DNA of 64,000 bases, taken from NCBI GenBank assembly GCA_947462335.1, contig OX381721.1, positions 41,566,488 to 41,630,487 on the forward strand, in the 5' to 3' direction. The notes below the pieces were generated by a model. The model was not told the origin of the DNA and made no database searches. It saw only the letters and a program-made list of their open reading frames with translations. Source of the DNA: Harmothoe impar. Taxonomy: Eukaryota; Annelida; Polychaeta; Phyllodocida; Polynoidae. A program made the translations under genes and the position numbers. Below are positions 25,801 to 37,187 of this stretch, piece by piece. The stretch's first letter is position 1, and each line of letters begins with the position of its first letter.

Positions 25801-28800
25801 CTGTCTCTGCTGCACCCTCTGAAAAAGTCCAATGGTCACAGATTGAAGTTGTTTGAAAAATATCAGCTGGACCAATCTATCCTGATCAAATATGTGCCCA
25901 ACGAGGGAAGAAGAGACACTCAACACAAAACACTGCCCCCTAAAGCAGGCCTATTTCCTACCTTTCCTCAGTTATGGCATAGATCGATTACATTCAGTGA
26001 TATCAATCAAATCTCTGGCTTTTACAATGAACTCAACATGAACTTGCATCAATCTCTTATGTAGCTTTCTTCACAAAGTTTTCCCCCACCAAATGAATGC
26101 CTGATGAATAGAGCCCCTTGTTCTCCAAACTTTCCTCCAAACCCCTACCTTGACAATGATATAAATACCCCACATACCCCAACACCACAGATCCGCATAC
26201 CATCCTGTGACATGGCTGAGTAACGTACGACTAACAACAGGACCGTTAGTGTCAGTACTAAGTGGTCTAAGGGATTTACTAGCACTTTTTGTGGTTAACA
26301 TCTAGAGCTTCTGTTGAACATCATTATCAGTGTTTTTGTGTGCTCTTAATCACACATCAGTACTTTTTTCTTTCACCTGTGTAGTGTAGTCATTAGTGGT
26401 TAGTGTGGAAATAGCTTGTAAACTGCTGCAACTACCCAGGAGGCATGCCTGGCACTCCTCCTGTAGGTAAGGGGTGAGGGGTGCCGGAGGTCTGTATGTG
26501 GGGGGGGGGGGGGTAGTTAGAGGGGTAGTGAGCTGCTCCTGGAGTGGAACAGAGCAGTACAGGAGGGTGGGGGGGGGGGGGGGTGTTCTAGACTACTACA
26601 AACCCCCAATGCTGGTCCAATGCCTGGGAAATCAAGCCCATACAGCATATATACCTACTTCACATCATGGGTTGGCCAGCTTGAGGGCAGCATTTCCCCA
26701 GCTCTCCCAAGCCTCTAGCCAAGAGCATCCTGCCCATTGCCAATGTCTAATGCATGTGTACCACTCCTGATATAGGATATATTGGTGTACTTAGCTGAGA
26801 GGAAAGCAGTCCTCAAATGCCAAGGATGCAGCCAGCAGCATAATGATGTGATGTCTGGTCTACTAAAAGGTCATTATTCTGCAGTACCCTTCCTCGCATT
26901 AGCCACATGCCTAACTGCAGAAGCGTTAATATGTCAGGGTCGGAAGACTGGCATATGGGAAGAACACTTGAATGTATTTTGCTGGTGCAATAAACAAAAT
27001 CGAGACTAAACTATAGTGCTTTGTATAATCCATAGTACCTTGCATTACAGGAGCGAAGGTAATTATTCAGTTTTGCCGAAAACTTTTTAAGTACACAGGC
27101 CAATATGGCCTGTGTCGCAAGGTCTTATACAGGCCATTTACCTTCTACATAGGCCACATCAAGCCATATACTGTTGGAAAGCTGACATCATGGCCGGCCA
27201 TTGTGACTCGTGTCTGATGGCCTCACATTGGCCATTACGATTCGACATTGGCAAAAGCCGATGTGTCGATGTCATATCGGCAACACTGTTATCATATCAA
27301 TGAATGTGTGTTCATCTTGATATCTCGAAGTATATTTCTTACTTTTCACAAACACAAAATTGAAGCATACCCTCCACCCTACACACGAATCTCACCTGCT
27401 CTAATAACACAAGTAGGCAACGCCCAGATGTAATGCTAACAAGCATGTTAAGACTCAGTAGGGCTGCAGCCATAACTGCTAAACCCGTCCTAACATGAAG
27501 GGATAACTTTGCATCAACAAACACTCCCACTTAGTATAGCCTTCTTCTATACACACCCACCAGAGACATGATTTACATGATGTAGTGTAAGTCTATATCC
27601 CACCTCCCACCTATGCTGGTACCACAGGGATTATCAGGGTATGCACACAAAGCTGTATCCACCAACCACCAAGCATAGAGACATCTCTCATGGGGCAGTT
27701 ATGTACCTAGGATGTCAAGTGTTATCTCTGGTGTATGATAGGGGAATGCATGAGGATATTGTAATTGATCATGAATATGAAAGTGTTGATGATAGATTGT
27801 TAGTACAGTGATTTTGATGATGGGATTTAATAAAGAATGCTTCCTAAGCACTTATAACGCCTGTACTGGGACATTCGTCGTAATGGAATTCTAAGAGCAT
27901 TATATCTCTTTGTGGACTTGACATAGGTGAAACGATCTGCAAAAAAGGCCCTATCCTGCACTAAGACCCCTTATTCCAGTGCATGTCACATATGATTAAT
28001 CCTTCACTCCTTCAAATTGTGTCCCCCTGAAGGGCTTTCTGGAGATTTTTGACCAGAAATTCAGAAACAAGAACTCATAACAAAGTTCTTACTCGGAGAA
28101 ATATTATTACACATGAATTGTCTTTTAAATCGACAGCTTCGTGTTATGTTCCAACTACAATGAATGCCCGGGGATGAATGCCGCAAACATCCTGTCAGCA
28201 ATTATATGATTTATAAGCTTTAGACAGTTGGTCAGACTTTCCATGAGCTTCCTGCAAGCTTCCTTGGCTTCTCCCAAAGGTCTTGCCATCAGGTTCTTTC
28301 ATCTTTCCTGCTGTACAACGTTGTGCAAAGGCCATACACCCTGAACATACTGCCAGTCAGTCAGCATTAGTTAAGGTACTGCTTTCTAACCTCTAAAATT
28401 CATACAACCTTTCAATCAAATGCTACATTTTCATACAAACCTCATTTTTTAAACATGCCACCTGAAGCTGACAAATTGTGAGGGATAACTGCTTCTGAGA
28501 GGTTTGCACTTTGGCCACTAGAGGGAACCCCTAACACCAGGTGGTTGTGATTTACAGGTGCGTAGGCGCGAGACGTGAGCCGGTTGCAGGCTGGTACCTG
28601 AGTATATGTATGCAGTCTGAGGTATAGGCGACCAGCGACCTACATCATAAATAGTGAGCAATACATACAGCACACCTTTCACACCACTATGGCATATATA
28701 AAATATCGCTGATACAACACCCTAAAGAACTATTTTCTTTATTCTTCATGATACCTAGTAGAGATGGTTTTAATCCCATATTAAAGCCAATAGATCCCAC

Positions 28801-31800
28801 TAATAAGTCCATACACAATATGTACCTTCATATATAGCGATGTCAATTACTAATTGCAGTTTTACCTTTTTGTCTATCCCTTCTAATCCTGCCTAACCCT
28901 ATTAACCCTGGAAATACGTGATTTTAGTCTTTTCCATAATCAAGTGGGCTAAGCTCACTATAGTAGGGTGGCCATCTCATCTGTCCATGAATAATCTTAG
29001 GATTATGATACTTGTAAATACTAGTATATTTCTAATTTATATAGCCTACTTCCTTGACCGTAGTAGATCTACAGGGAAGCTGTCTGAAGCTGCTTGAAGT
29101 GGTGTCTTCCTGAAGTGTTGGTGGGGCTTCTCTCAAAGAACAGTTTTGTTCATATCAACCGTCAAGTGCATATTATGACCATACTCAGACCCCTATGTTA
29201 CAATTAAGATAGTGAAAGCGAAACTGCCTGCTCTCCAGCGGTATCAAATCCACTTCTTATCTGTAATGTGCTACTACTGGTAAGAATAAAGATAGTGCAA
29301 GGCATATACGGTATATACTTTGCAATTACCGGTATATGATATACCAAAGTCCAAAATGATGAGGAGAAAATCCTCATGAATGATGACACTTTTAAATGGT
29401 AAAAAAAAGAACATAATACATCGACCTACTAATTTTTTTAGTCTTAGGTCATGTTACCTGAACATAACTATTTTTCTTAGGCCTAAATGTGCTTTTGAGT
29501 GCAATATATCATTGCTACAGCAAAGCAAAGCTGCCAACCTGGGGCACCAGGAAGGGCACCCAAAATACCAACTAGCTGCTAGAATATGGACTCAGGGAGC
29601 AGCAAGTTGGCATCAAAAACTGGACCTCCAGCAGTGTGGAGGGGCCTGTGAGTCAGTTACTAAGGGTGGGATAAGGAGTGTGGAGCTACAAACAAGGCTA
29701 TTCTGGGGAAGAGATGATGAGTGCTTGGGAGATTATGGTGATATCTACCTGTGGGAGGGCTTTGGTAGGAAGGAGTGTCTAGTGGGGTTTCAGTGGGATC
29801 CCTTGATAACTGATTCCTGGAGGGGATGTAAGGGGAGGAGGGGAGGGAGTCAAGGGATGCTGCTACCAGGAAGAATTCGTTTTGCAAAATACAAAGTAAA
29901 CAGTTTCATAAAGTTTGTAAAATGTCCTGGGGAAAAGGACTCTATTGCAGGGAGCACAAAGGTCCCTTTTCGCAGATCGTGCCACATAAATAACAGAGTT
30001 GTGCCTATGCAGAGTGCCTTGCAAAAGGGCTGTTTACTTCGTTAATAACTTTTTATAGACTACATGTCCCGGCTACCTATATAGTATCTACACATGGCAC
30101 AATTGCGGGTTAGTAACATGTTGGGTAGTTGATATGTGAATCTTCACGTACTCTTACACAGACTAAGTGGCCTACTCCTAGACACTGTGTGTAACCCACT
30201 TTCCAGCCAAGAAACTTGTGTAGAAAGTGTCTACTGAAATCCACCCACACCTCCAACTTCAAAGAAAAACTTCTCCAGTGAGTTCACCCAGAGTATGCAA
30301 CACTATCTCTGTGCAGGTTAAAGTGGGGATCTGGTTGGAGAGTGAGAGACATGGAGCTCCTCTAGACCAGGTGAGTAACTCAGGGGACAGTCCCTGGGTG
30401 ACTAACTCAGCCTCTACCAGTACACTAACCCCCCCCCCCCTCCCACAAGCAGGCACAAAAAGGGGACTTGGCACCCTCCCTAACCCGGCCCACCTCCTCA
30501 CCTGATCCCTACAGGGTCCCTCCCCCTCCTCTCCCCTCGTCCTCCCCCACTGTTGTCTAGAACAGTAGGGCGCATAGCTATAAGTCTAGCTGGACTAGCC
30601 AATATCTTTGTTTTATTTGGCACTGTTCCGTGTTGAGCTGGGTTTCTTTTTTTACTTTGAAGCTCTTATTTTCAGAATCAAAGGGTATAGGAACTACTTG
30701 GTGATCTGTATCAAAAGTGTTGTACATATTTTTGCAAATATAATTCACTGTGAGAAGAAATGAAGCTATATAAAACTATATAAAACTAAACTTATGTATA
30801 CCAGTGAGTCGCTCATGCGAGAAATGCATTGCTTAGATACTGACCTACTGGAAGCTATTTATACATCTAAGCTCTTTTAATATATATAATGACTTCATGA
30901 CATCCAACTTACTTTTGACTGCTTTGTCTGTGTCTGAGCCGAACATGGCCAGGTTGGAGTCCTTCCAGTCATACTTCTTCTGTTTACGGAGACCTGAAGA
31001 TAACAGAAAAAATTAATTAATATTATATTTAGTTTAAACACAGGAACATAATAAATAATGATACGATGACATGGATGTAAATGAGGCCATTACTGACTAG
31101 ACATGTTACAAGCTAAATGCATACATACCTTTTCTTTGTACTGTTACTGTACTTAATATTTATGTTAATAATATGGCAGATCAGTATTACAAGTACCGTT
31201 ATATGTATCCACCACATTACAAAGGACCGACTAATTGGTAACATATACTCGGACATCTATGGCCCTAGGACCAGGATACGTTAGTCAGGATTTCCTGATG
31301 TGTTACTTTTATATTAGGTTAGTGGCGTTCCACAAACCACGACACTAACCCTTTAAGGACCACAGAGTGCTTCAATTTTACCTTTTCGCCATGATGCATT
31401 CATGCATCATGCCGACCTTTTGGGAGTGTATCAACCACATAGATACAATAATGCAGCACTGGCGAGTTACTCGCCGCGGCTGCATTCAGGTATTATGAAA
31501 TTGAAGGGCATACTGCATTAAAGCACTATTCGACCCTTAAAGAGCTAACCATGCCAACTAACCTAAATAAACTCAACACAGATTAACGAAGGAATCGGGA
31601 AGGCTAGTATGTAATTCATGATTAACATTAACTATACTGAGCAAGAGGAAGTGTTCCATTATATTGGGTATACCCACGATTATTATAGTTTGTGTAGGAT
31701 CTAGAAAGACAGCATAATTCAAATACTAGGTCATTACTATGAAGCTGGAATTACGACAGATTTCACGAGCAGTATTTTAGTGTGTACATCAGAGTACAAC

Positions 31801-33051
31801 TCGTCACCTCAGTGCAAAAACATTGTAACCCATACTCTTTAACAACTGTTTTGCAGTTGCTCTGGCATTACGACATGTCAGGCTTATCAAATGTGTTAAG
31901 TGAGACGTTATACTAAGGGACCAGAGCCCTTCTCGATGGAGCACGTATGTCACTCAGTATGTAACTGTCTTGAGGGGTGCATAGGGTACAGGTGTACATG
32001 TTTATTTACTTGTTATTTAGTCGTGCACTGAGATGTTACAGGGGAGGGCTGCTATACTGAACAGAACCAGGCCTGGGAGACTGGGGGTATCATGGTATTT
32101 AGAGTGAACTCTGAGGCTTACTTTATGTAAGATGGAATAGGATATCATAAGCTATTATAAACTTTTATTGAAGGCCGTTTTTAAGAGAGTAATCTTGGTG
32201 TGAGATTGAGGCATCATTAAACGCCATTAATTTTCAAGTCAACTACATTTTCTTCCATAGAGATTTGAATTAATATTTTGGCTATTCTGGACTGGGATTG
32301 TGAGGGGTGTATTTCGGGTTTTACGTGGATTGCATTAGGGAACCAAACTAGTGGTGTAGTCCTAGTGTGCTGTGGGTATTAACAGAGAGTTCATGGTGAG
32401 GGAGGGATGGTTCCGGTGTAACTGTAACTTGTAAGACAGAGTAAAAGTACATGGGATGTGCTGAGTTATGATGGGCGAAAGGTAAGATGTATTATTAAGC
32501 TTTGTCCGAGGAAGCCCTCTGGTAATAATATATCGGCAATGCAGTCCCTACTGTCTTGGGGCCTTCATTTCTAGAATACCCCTCCCACAAATAAAGAAAT
32601 ATCAAAAAGAAGAAGAGAAGTAGAGCAGGCCAGCAAACTAAAATACAACAACTAGTTGGGAAGGATTGCAGCCCTGTCATTGTAGAGTGTATGTGGAGTA
32701 AACAATGCAGGGTCCAATATAACCACAGGTAGGAAGGGAGCAAGAAGGTTGTAGGGCATGTGGGGCTTCAACACTGAAACACCAGTTCATGAAATGTATA
32801 ACCCACTAGGGACTTTTCCTCTGAGATATGGATTGGTGTCATTTCATTTTGAGTCAGAAATTAGTTAAATGATCTTCCACTATAACATGTTAATACCAAC
32901 CTAAAAATATTGCTTTCTATAACAGAAACCCTTTTTGTGAGACGATGGTAGTGAGTTAATACCACCACTATGCCAATCATATTAGGATAAAATACGATAA
33001 GCTTTGGGAAAATGGAATGAACTAGAATAGGCTGGTTAACTCACCTGACAT
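13754..33051 (-). CDS. Gelsolin-like actin-severing/capping protein (whole gene)
   Basis: The spliced product is a three-domain gelsolin-family protein of the fragmin/severin/earthworm actin-modulator type, which severs and caps actin filaments in the cytosol under calcium control. The coding exons join in matching phases to 363 residues with exon 6A or 6B, or 364 with 6C, close to the usual size of about 360. Without a signal peptide it is a cytoplasmic form. G1 spans roughly residues 1-145 and contains [27 protein letters not shown] and VQHRE-QGHES. G2 spans about 150-275 ([28 protein letters not shown]) and is followed by an Asp/Glu-rich linker. G3 runs to the stop with [16 protein letters not shown]. 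Each exon is bounded by AG and GT. Exon 6 exists in three alternatives and exon 12 is probably optional. The non-coding first exon is unplaced. Confidence 0.93.
14148..14243 (-). CDS. Gelsolin exon 13 (G3)
   Basis: 96 nt coding [20 protein letters not shown] then [12 protein letters not shown], the G3 core. Donor GTAAGT; phase 0 at both ends. Confidence 0.93.
15819..16058. mobile_element. Small inverted-repeat element rich in AATCGTAA
   Basis: Bounded by TGCCAAGTG and its reverse complement. The interior repeats AATCGTA or its complement at least six times in both orientations. The ends are short and no target duplication is clear, so it is a tentative MITE. Confidence 0.45.
16133..16180 (+). 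repeat. tRNA-like head of a SINE or tRNA relic
   Basis: GGGAGGAGTAGCTCAGTTAG followed by TAGG resembles the 5' half of a tRNA including the A box. No B box or cloverleaf follows, so this is not a functional tRNA gene; it is more likely the eroded head of a tRNA-derived SINE, or chance. Confidence 0.35.
16343..16673. mobile_element. MITE with nested inverted repeats
   Basis: Ends are an A run followed by GTTGGTCAATGGATTT and its inverse AAATCCATTGACCAAC followed by a T run. A second, diverged pair (GGTCAATGGATTTTGG near 16396 and GGGAAATCCAATGACA near 16585) sits inside. Length about 331 bp, no coding sequence. Confidence 0.65.
16932..17021 (-). CDS. Gelsolin cassette exon 12 (probably optional)
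   Basis: 90 nt, phase 0 on both sides, coding [20 protein letters not shown] and [10 protein letters not shown]. Acceptor ends TTTAG before GATGAAC and the donor GTAATC is weak. It would insert 30 residues, with CLAC and a Lys/Arg cluster, where other family members have only a short turn before DVFLL. Skipping it keeps frame and restores normal spacing. I infer an alternatively included exon; the open frame and fitting splice signals are visible, inclusion is not. Confidence 0.65.
17822..17900 (-). CDS. Gelsolin exon 11 (start of G3)
   Basis: 79 nt coding the end of an Arg codon and [20 protein letters not shown] then ADFVSQ. Ends in phase 0. It can join exon 13 directly, giving an uninterrupted G3 strand like other family members, or exon 12. 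Confidence 0.92.
19051..19136 (-). CDS. Gelsolin exon 10 (acidic G2-G3 linker)
   Basis: 86 nt coding [20 protein letters not shown] and NGEETQLF. The run of GAT codons makes an Asp/Glu tract in the G2-G3 linker, a likely flexible and possibly calcium-sensitive segment. Ends in phase 2 with donor GTATGT. Confidence 0.92.
19377..19460 (-). CDS. Gelsolin exon 9 (G2)
   Basis: 84 nt coding [20 protein letters not shown] plus DQDDTPSN, the G2 long helix and following strand. Acceptor CTACAG, donor GTAAGT. Confidence 0.92.
19587..19697 (-). CDS. Gelsolin exon 8 (G2)
   Basis: 111 nt coding [20 protein letters not shown] then [17 protein letters not shown], the G2 core with the NDNDVFILD calcium-site motif. 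Phase 0 at both ends; donor GTATGA is weaker than its neighbours. Confidence 0.93.
19960..20068 (-). CDS. Gelsolin exon 7 (G1-G2 junction)
   Basis: 109 nt coding [20 protein letters not shown] and [16 protein letters not shown]. It contains the GG..SGF.HV signature after G1 and the basic [10 protein letters not shown] segment of G2, which in relatives contributes to phosphoinositide and filament-side binding. Donor GTGGGT. Confidence 0.93.
21481..21611 (-). CDS. Gelsolin alternative exon 6C
   Basis: 131 nt with the same phases, acceptor CACAG and donor GTGAGT. It codes [20 protein letters not shown] then [20 protein letters not shown] and VGI, joining exon 7 as IIIMKGG. It is one codon longer than 6A/6B and more basic (Arg-Pro, Lys and Arg replacing neutral or acidic residues), the most divergent of the three. 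Confidence 0.9.
21612..24331 (-). other. Introns separating exons 6A, 6B and 6C
   Basis: These introns of 1.2 and 1.4 kb show no fourth copy of the exon (the DEYGTA codon string occurs only three times). No obvious mutually complementary docking/selector sequences were recognised by eye. Confidence 0.5.
22775..22902 (-). CDS. Gelsolin alternative exon 6B
   Basis: 128 nt with the same phases, acceptor CCAAG and donor GTAAGT. It codes [20 protein letters not shown] then [20 protein letters not shown] and joins exon 7 as SLTIMKGG. Differences from 6A cluster after the helix core. Introns around it do not resemble those around 6A, so this is an old exon duplication rather than an assembly repeat. 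Confidence 0.92.
24332..24459 (-). CDS. Gelsolin alternative exon 6A
   Basis: 128 nt, phase 0 in and phase 2 out, acceptor TATAG and donor GTAAGT. It codes [20 protein letters not shown] followed by [20 protein letters not shown] and joins exon 7 to give AITIMKGG. In the family this segment holds the long G1 helix that packs between actin subdomains 1 and 3. It is closest to 6B. Confidence 0.92.
25148..25213 (-). CDS. Gelsolin exon 5 (G1)
   Basis: 66 nt coding [20 protein letters not shown] plus SQ, the strand leading into the actin-binding helix. Ends in phase 0 with donor GTAGGT, the constitutive donor for all three exon-6 alternatives. Confidence 0.93.
25496..25570 (-). CDS. Gelsolin exon 4 (G1)
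   Basis: 75 nt coding [20 protein letters not shown] plus YIILN, the conserved G1 block ending in the GDSYI motif. Donor GTAAGT. Confidence 0.93.
25745..25818 (-). CDS. Gelsolin exon 3 (start of G1)
   Basis: 74 nt coding [19 protein letters not shown] and RIWRIV, the first strand of the G1 fold. Acceptor TTTTTCAG, donor GTGAGT; ends in phase 0. The intron before it (25819-30912) is the longest between coding exons, and a MITE fragment lies in it near 29400. Confidence 0.93.
26450..26585. repeat. G-run low-complexity tract in intron 2
   Basis: Two long G homopolymers (near 26499-26512 and 26569-26583) separated by GGAG/GTAG-rich sequence. Open frames across it are composition artefacts. Confidence 0.75.
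29398..29484 (-). mobile_element. Fragment of Harbinger-like MITE
   Basis: The reverse complement matches the left part of the element at 60675-60981, sharing GGCC-A-rich, then ATGTTCAGGTAACATG and GTAGGTCGAT. Only one end is present. It lies in the long intron before gelsolin exon 3. Confidence 0.65.
30913..30993 (-). CDS. Gelsolin exon 2
   Basis: 81 nt coding [20 protein letters not shown] and the residues after it, the typical N-terminus of short gelsolin-like proteins. Acceptor TCTTCAG, donor GTAAGT; ends in phase 1. Confidence 0.92.
31345..31549. mobile_element. MITE with TTAACCCTTTAAGG-type ends, copy 1
   Basis: Imperfect inverted ends (CTAACCCTTTAAGGACC and the complement of CGACCCTTAAAGAGCTAA) enclose nested palindromes including GATGCATTCATGCATCAT and GGCGAGTTACTCGCC. 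The same palindromic core and ends occur at 52700-52966. It lies in gelsolin intron 1. Confidence 0.65.
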
Positions 33052-33075
33052 GATGGCGGATTGGGTGGCTCAGGG
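33045..33075 (-). CDS. Gelsolin exon 1 (start codon)
   Basis: After a pyrimidine-rich acceptor ending CTCTTTCAG, this 31-nt exon has 24 nt of 5' untranslated sequence, the start codon at 33051-33049 and codes Met-Ser plus one base, then donor GTGAGT. Because it opens with an acceptor, at least one upstream non-coding exon must exist. Confidence 0.88.
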
Positions 33076-36000
33076 CTGAAAGAGGAAATAAAGAAAAGTA
33101 AAATTAATGAAAACTTCCAAGGTGTGTTCACCCGACATGTGCATTCCCAGGTCAAATTTATTAGTGTATGGCAAATTTATTGAGGTGCTATCAAAGATCT
33201 ATTGTAGATTCATGCAAAGGCCCAGAGTTTCTATTTTACCGGTATATTTTTTTAAAATCTATTTTTATACAATCCAGTATGTGTGCATGAATCTGTATAC
33301 CAGTATCAAGCACAAGGCTCACCAGACATGTTGTTACAATATAGAGCTATATAGGTTTCAGGAATACATTAGCATTTAGAATATATATTATCAAAGCATC
33401 AACGTATACTGCATTGAACTGGGTCTCACAAAGCAGCACAGTGATTATACCGGGTAGCTGATTTATTTATAGCTTAGTTTTCACAAATAATACATATTGA
33501 AAATTGTATTCATTCATAAAAAGTGGTTTGGCCGCTATCTTTATCATATTCTTTGGGGAATGCATACATTAATTCAGATATCATCGGTCAGCAGTATTGG
33601 AGATGCACATTCTGATGTGATATCAGTACAGATTTACATAAAAGTACCCCTCCCAAACTGATAACAGAGTATATAGATCTATGTAATAGTGAACAATTCC
33701 AGTAGAACTGAGCTTCCTTGCAGGTCTGCATTCTGTGTTTATTCAGAGTGTCTCCTATAGTGTTGACTCTGTGATACAGAAAAGCAAAGATGTCCTTATT
33801 TTTTCTTAGTGAACGAGGGGGCTGGTGAGGGTGTGGGGCCCCCTCATAAAACACTGTTAAGAACCAAACCGAATCCCCTCACTGTTTACCACTATGGTCC
33901 TGGTGAGTCAATGTATACTTGAGCAGTATGGTGGTGGTAGAGGGGAGGAGCGGGGGGGTTACATGTGTATATACATGTATGCTGGATCAGGGCTATATAT
34001 CATGTCATACCATGATAGTGACAGAACCACAAGTGCTCTTATCTTTAACGCCTACTTCAATGCATGTAGCATGTATAAGTATGTACATGTCTACGTGATA
34101 TAACTCCTGATACATGGAGATGAGTGATGTATGATCCCATATTGAGATAAAACTGATATTGATTAATATAATCAATTTTACGATTAATTTTTCCTCCTTT
34201 TTTAGGAAGTATTGGTGAACGAGGGCTGCAATACAACAGAGTTTTGTAGCTCTAAAAGCTGCTAGAAACTAGAAAAAAAATACTAGAATTATGACTTTCT
34301 TTGGAGAAAAATACTGATGTCGGCCCTGTTTTGATTCTGAAGCTCTAAAATACTGTATATTCAATATATCTGCAGTTATTGCAGCTCTTCCACCCGGACC
34401 ACTGGTAAGGATTGTTATCCTTTGTCACTCAGGCGCCCAGACAGATGCCTGCTAACCATTCTTGTCAGAGTATTGACAGAGCTACACATGTTGTCAGATA
34501 CATACAAAGACCTACTGAATCATTCAGTATATCTCATCATGACATGCCAAATACAGCAATAGAGATAGGAGGTTGTAAGGATGGCGCTCTGCACTCCAAT
34601 GGGGCATTGCTGTTAGATATATATTAATGTCTTCCTGTAGTGTATCTTGCTTTTGTTATAATTATGGTGTTCATCGTTTCTAGATTAGTAGCATAGAATG
34701 AAAACTGCGAAACCTTTTAATAGCTATGACTTTCTTCAATATGTACCGGTAGTGAAAGTATTTAAAATACGTATAGATACAGATGTGTACAGTACGTACT
34801 ACATGTATGCTTTATTGCTTTATTTTTACCTTAGTGCTAATAGACTAGTCCCTCAATGTGTAATTCGAGAAGTCAGGCACTGGAACCTGTCCCGGTGCCT
34901 CTGTTACATATCTTAGACTCTGCACCCCTCACCTACCCATACCATGCTTAGGTATACACCCCTCTTCTTTGGTTACCTGTCACCCCACACGTACCCTAGT
35001 TTACCTTGCCCCCATTCCCCATCTACCCCGACAAGTACGTTACTATAGTCCTTTATCAAAGCTTTCCTATCCTCACCGACCAGACACATGCCTTTTTCTG
35101 TCCACTCATTTAATCTGCATGTGTATCGTTAGAAACTAATTGAGATAAGAGTACCCAAGTATGACTATAGTTTTATTATAATGACTACGGGGTAATTGTT
35201 CAGACCGGTCAGTGGAACTCGTTTCTCCCTCTTTTCTTGATCTTTCTAAATTGGTCTCTTTATACACATGATAATAACTCTAAAAACCAGGTTTCATATA
35301 CCGTTACTTGTACGCTAGCCCAGGTACAGGGCCCAGCCTTGTATACTACCCTCATGCCCTCTCCACCCCACCTCCTGCACCCCACCTCCTGCACCCCACC
35401 TCCTGCTTCCCAGCTGTTTCCTCCAGGGCTGGTATTTGCAGCACACCTTCCAGCCCCCAGGACATGTGTTAGCAGGCTTCTACCCCATCTGTCTATGTCC
35501 ATATCCCGATTTATGATGACAACAGGTTTGAACATGACTGATGAAGTTCCCTTGTTCTCCTGCCTCTAATAAGGAGAGTGGAAAGGCTCATCTCCTGGTT
35601 CTATTTTTTCTTGGGTTTGGGTTATCGGTGAGGCAGGCTTGTGGTGGGCGGCGAGCCAGGTAGTTCACTGGCCTAGTACAACCTTGGGTGCAACCGAACA
35701 CCTATGTAGCGTGAATGGTATATTTCTGACTTAAATTTCTCAAAAATCACTGTTTATAGTTTCTCTTTGTCCTTGATTTTTTCTTCATGGTAAAAGTGTT
35801 TTTTTTTCATAAGTTGAGTACTTTTTCTTCATAATTTGAAGTATTTCGTCTATGAACACCATGCATTTTCATTATACCAAACTTTGTTATTAGTAATACA
35901 TGTACGGTATATGGATATGGACCTAAATTATACTTAAGAGATAAATATCAGACCTGACCATCTGCTCAATGACACATGTGTCCCATTAGCATGTTATCAT

Positions 36001-36768
36001 TTACAAAGGTTAAAGCATCACGTCCAACCGCCACACCACTGTCACCAGTGTGCCATGCTAGAGGGCTACTATTTACTGGGACAGGGTAAACACACTGACA
36101 TTAGCTGTCTCCATGGAAACTAAAATCACCATCGTGTAAAGTCTGCCTTGTGGCATTTTATGAATCATATTTCTAGCAACCACTTTGTCATAGATCCATT
36201 TATGTTATGGTAAAGCAACACTATGGTATTCAGAGGGATCCTATATGGTTATGAATTGTCATTGTTGGTGATTATGTTTGCGCACAGGTGATCATATCCT
36301 AGATAAAGCATGCTGTTATATAAACCAATGTGTGTGTGTAGTATATTGTAGTGACATCTACCACCTGTCCACATAGAGGGGGACCTTTAATCCTTGCTAA
36401 CCTAGCACCTGCCAGCAGCCCATTGGGCAATAACAATATGATATCACCTGAATACCATACCCTGCACTGCACCCTTGCTACCAAGTGTGCACCATGCAAT
36501 GGATTACTGATATGGATATAACTACATTGATGCTGAGGATTTGCTAATAAAAGTTGTACATCCAACAAACTTTTATAATTGTTGAACATGTACGTGTGTG
36601 AGAAACAAACACAAAATTGTGATGTTTTTAAAACTTAATAGAGTTGCAGGCTGGAAACACCTGTCTGTTTGAAGTGTGAATTCCTGAGCTGTACTAATTC
36701 GGCAACATGCAGCTGCTGCTTTGTCCGGGCACTACATTCCTCCACACACCCCACCACCAGCACCACTA
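33076..36768. other. Upstream of gelsolin exon 1, no gene seen
   Basis: This must be intron if the non-coding first exon lies further right. Short open frames here lack domains. A short CACCCCACCTCCTG tandem occurs near 35360-35405. Confidence 0.4.
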
Positions 36769-37187
36769 TACGGCACTAGCCCATTAGGCTTTGGGGGCTG
36801 CCATCTTGGCTCAGAGCAATGCATTGTGGTCTGGTTAGGCCCCCAACTCCAGAGTAGTGCATCATGGGAGAATTTCTTATCAGCCCCTTTGTTCAAGGTG
36901 TGAGGAGAGGGGATTAGCCTGATAAGGAGATAGGGGTTTGGCCCCCACTACCTGAGATACCAGGATTTGCTAGTTCGGTATACGGGACTAGCGCATACTG
37001 TACCTCAGGTAGTCGGGGGCTAAACCCGCATCTCCTCATCAGGTTAATCCCCTCCCCTCACACCTAGAACAAAGGTGCTCATAAGAAATTCACCCATGAT
37101 GCACTGCTCTGGAATCAGGGGCCTACCCACAATCTATTGCTCTGAGCCAAAATGGCGGCCCCCATAGCCTAATGCGCAAGTGCCGTA
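36769..37187. mobile_element. Long foldback (palindromic) MITE
   Basis: The left arm (36769 to about 36962) and right arm (about 36999 to 37187) are reverse complements with moderate divergence. Examples are TACGGCACTAGCCCATTAGG against CGGCACTTGCGCATTAGGCT, and CCCCCACTACCTGAG against CTCAGGTAGTCGGGG. Only about 36 nt separate the arms, so a transcript would form a near-complete hairpin. No coding capacity and no clear target duplication. Confidence 0.8.

Larger units (their letters stand above)
25819..30912 (-). other. Long intron 2 of the gelsolin gene
   Basis: About 5.1 kb with a G-run tract, the MITE fragment at 29398-29484 and C-rich DNA near 30430-30545. A 221-codon open frame at 29380-30045 overlaps the MITE fragment and has no recognisable domain, so it is not called. 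Confidence 0.6.

Noticed and set aside
29380..30045. 221-codon open frame on the plus strand
   Set aside because: It overlaps a MITE fragment, lies in a gelsolin intron, has no domain and no related sequence I can recall; treated as fortuitous.
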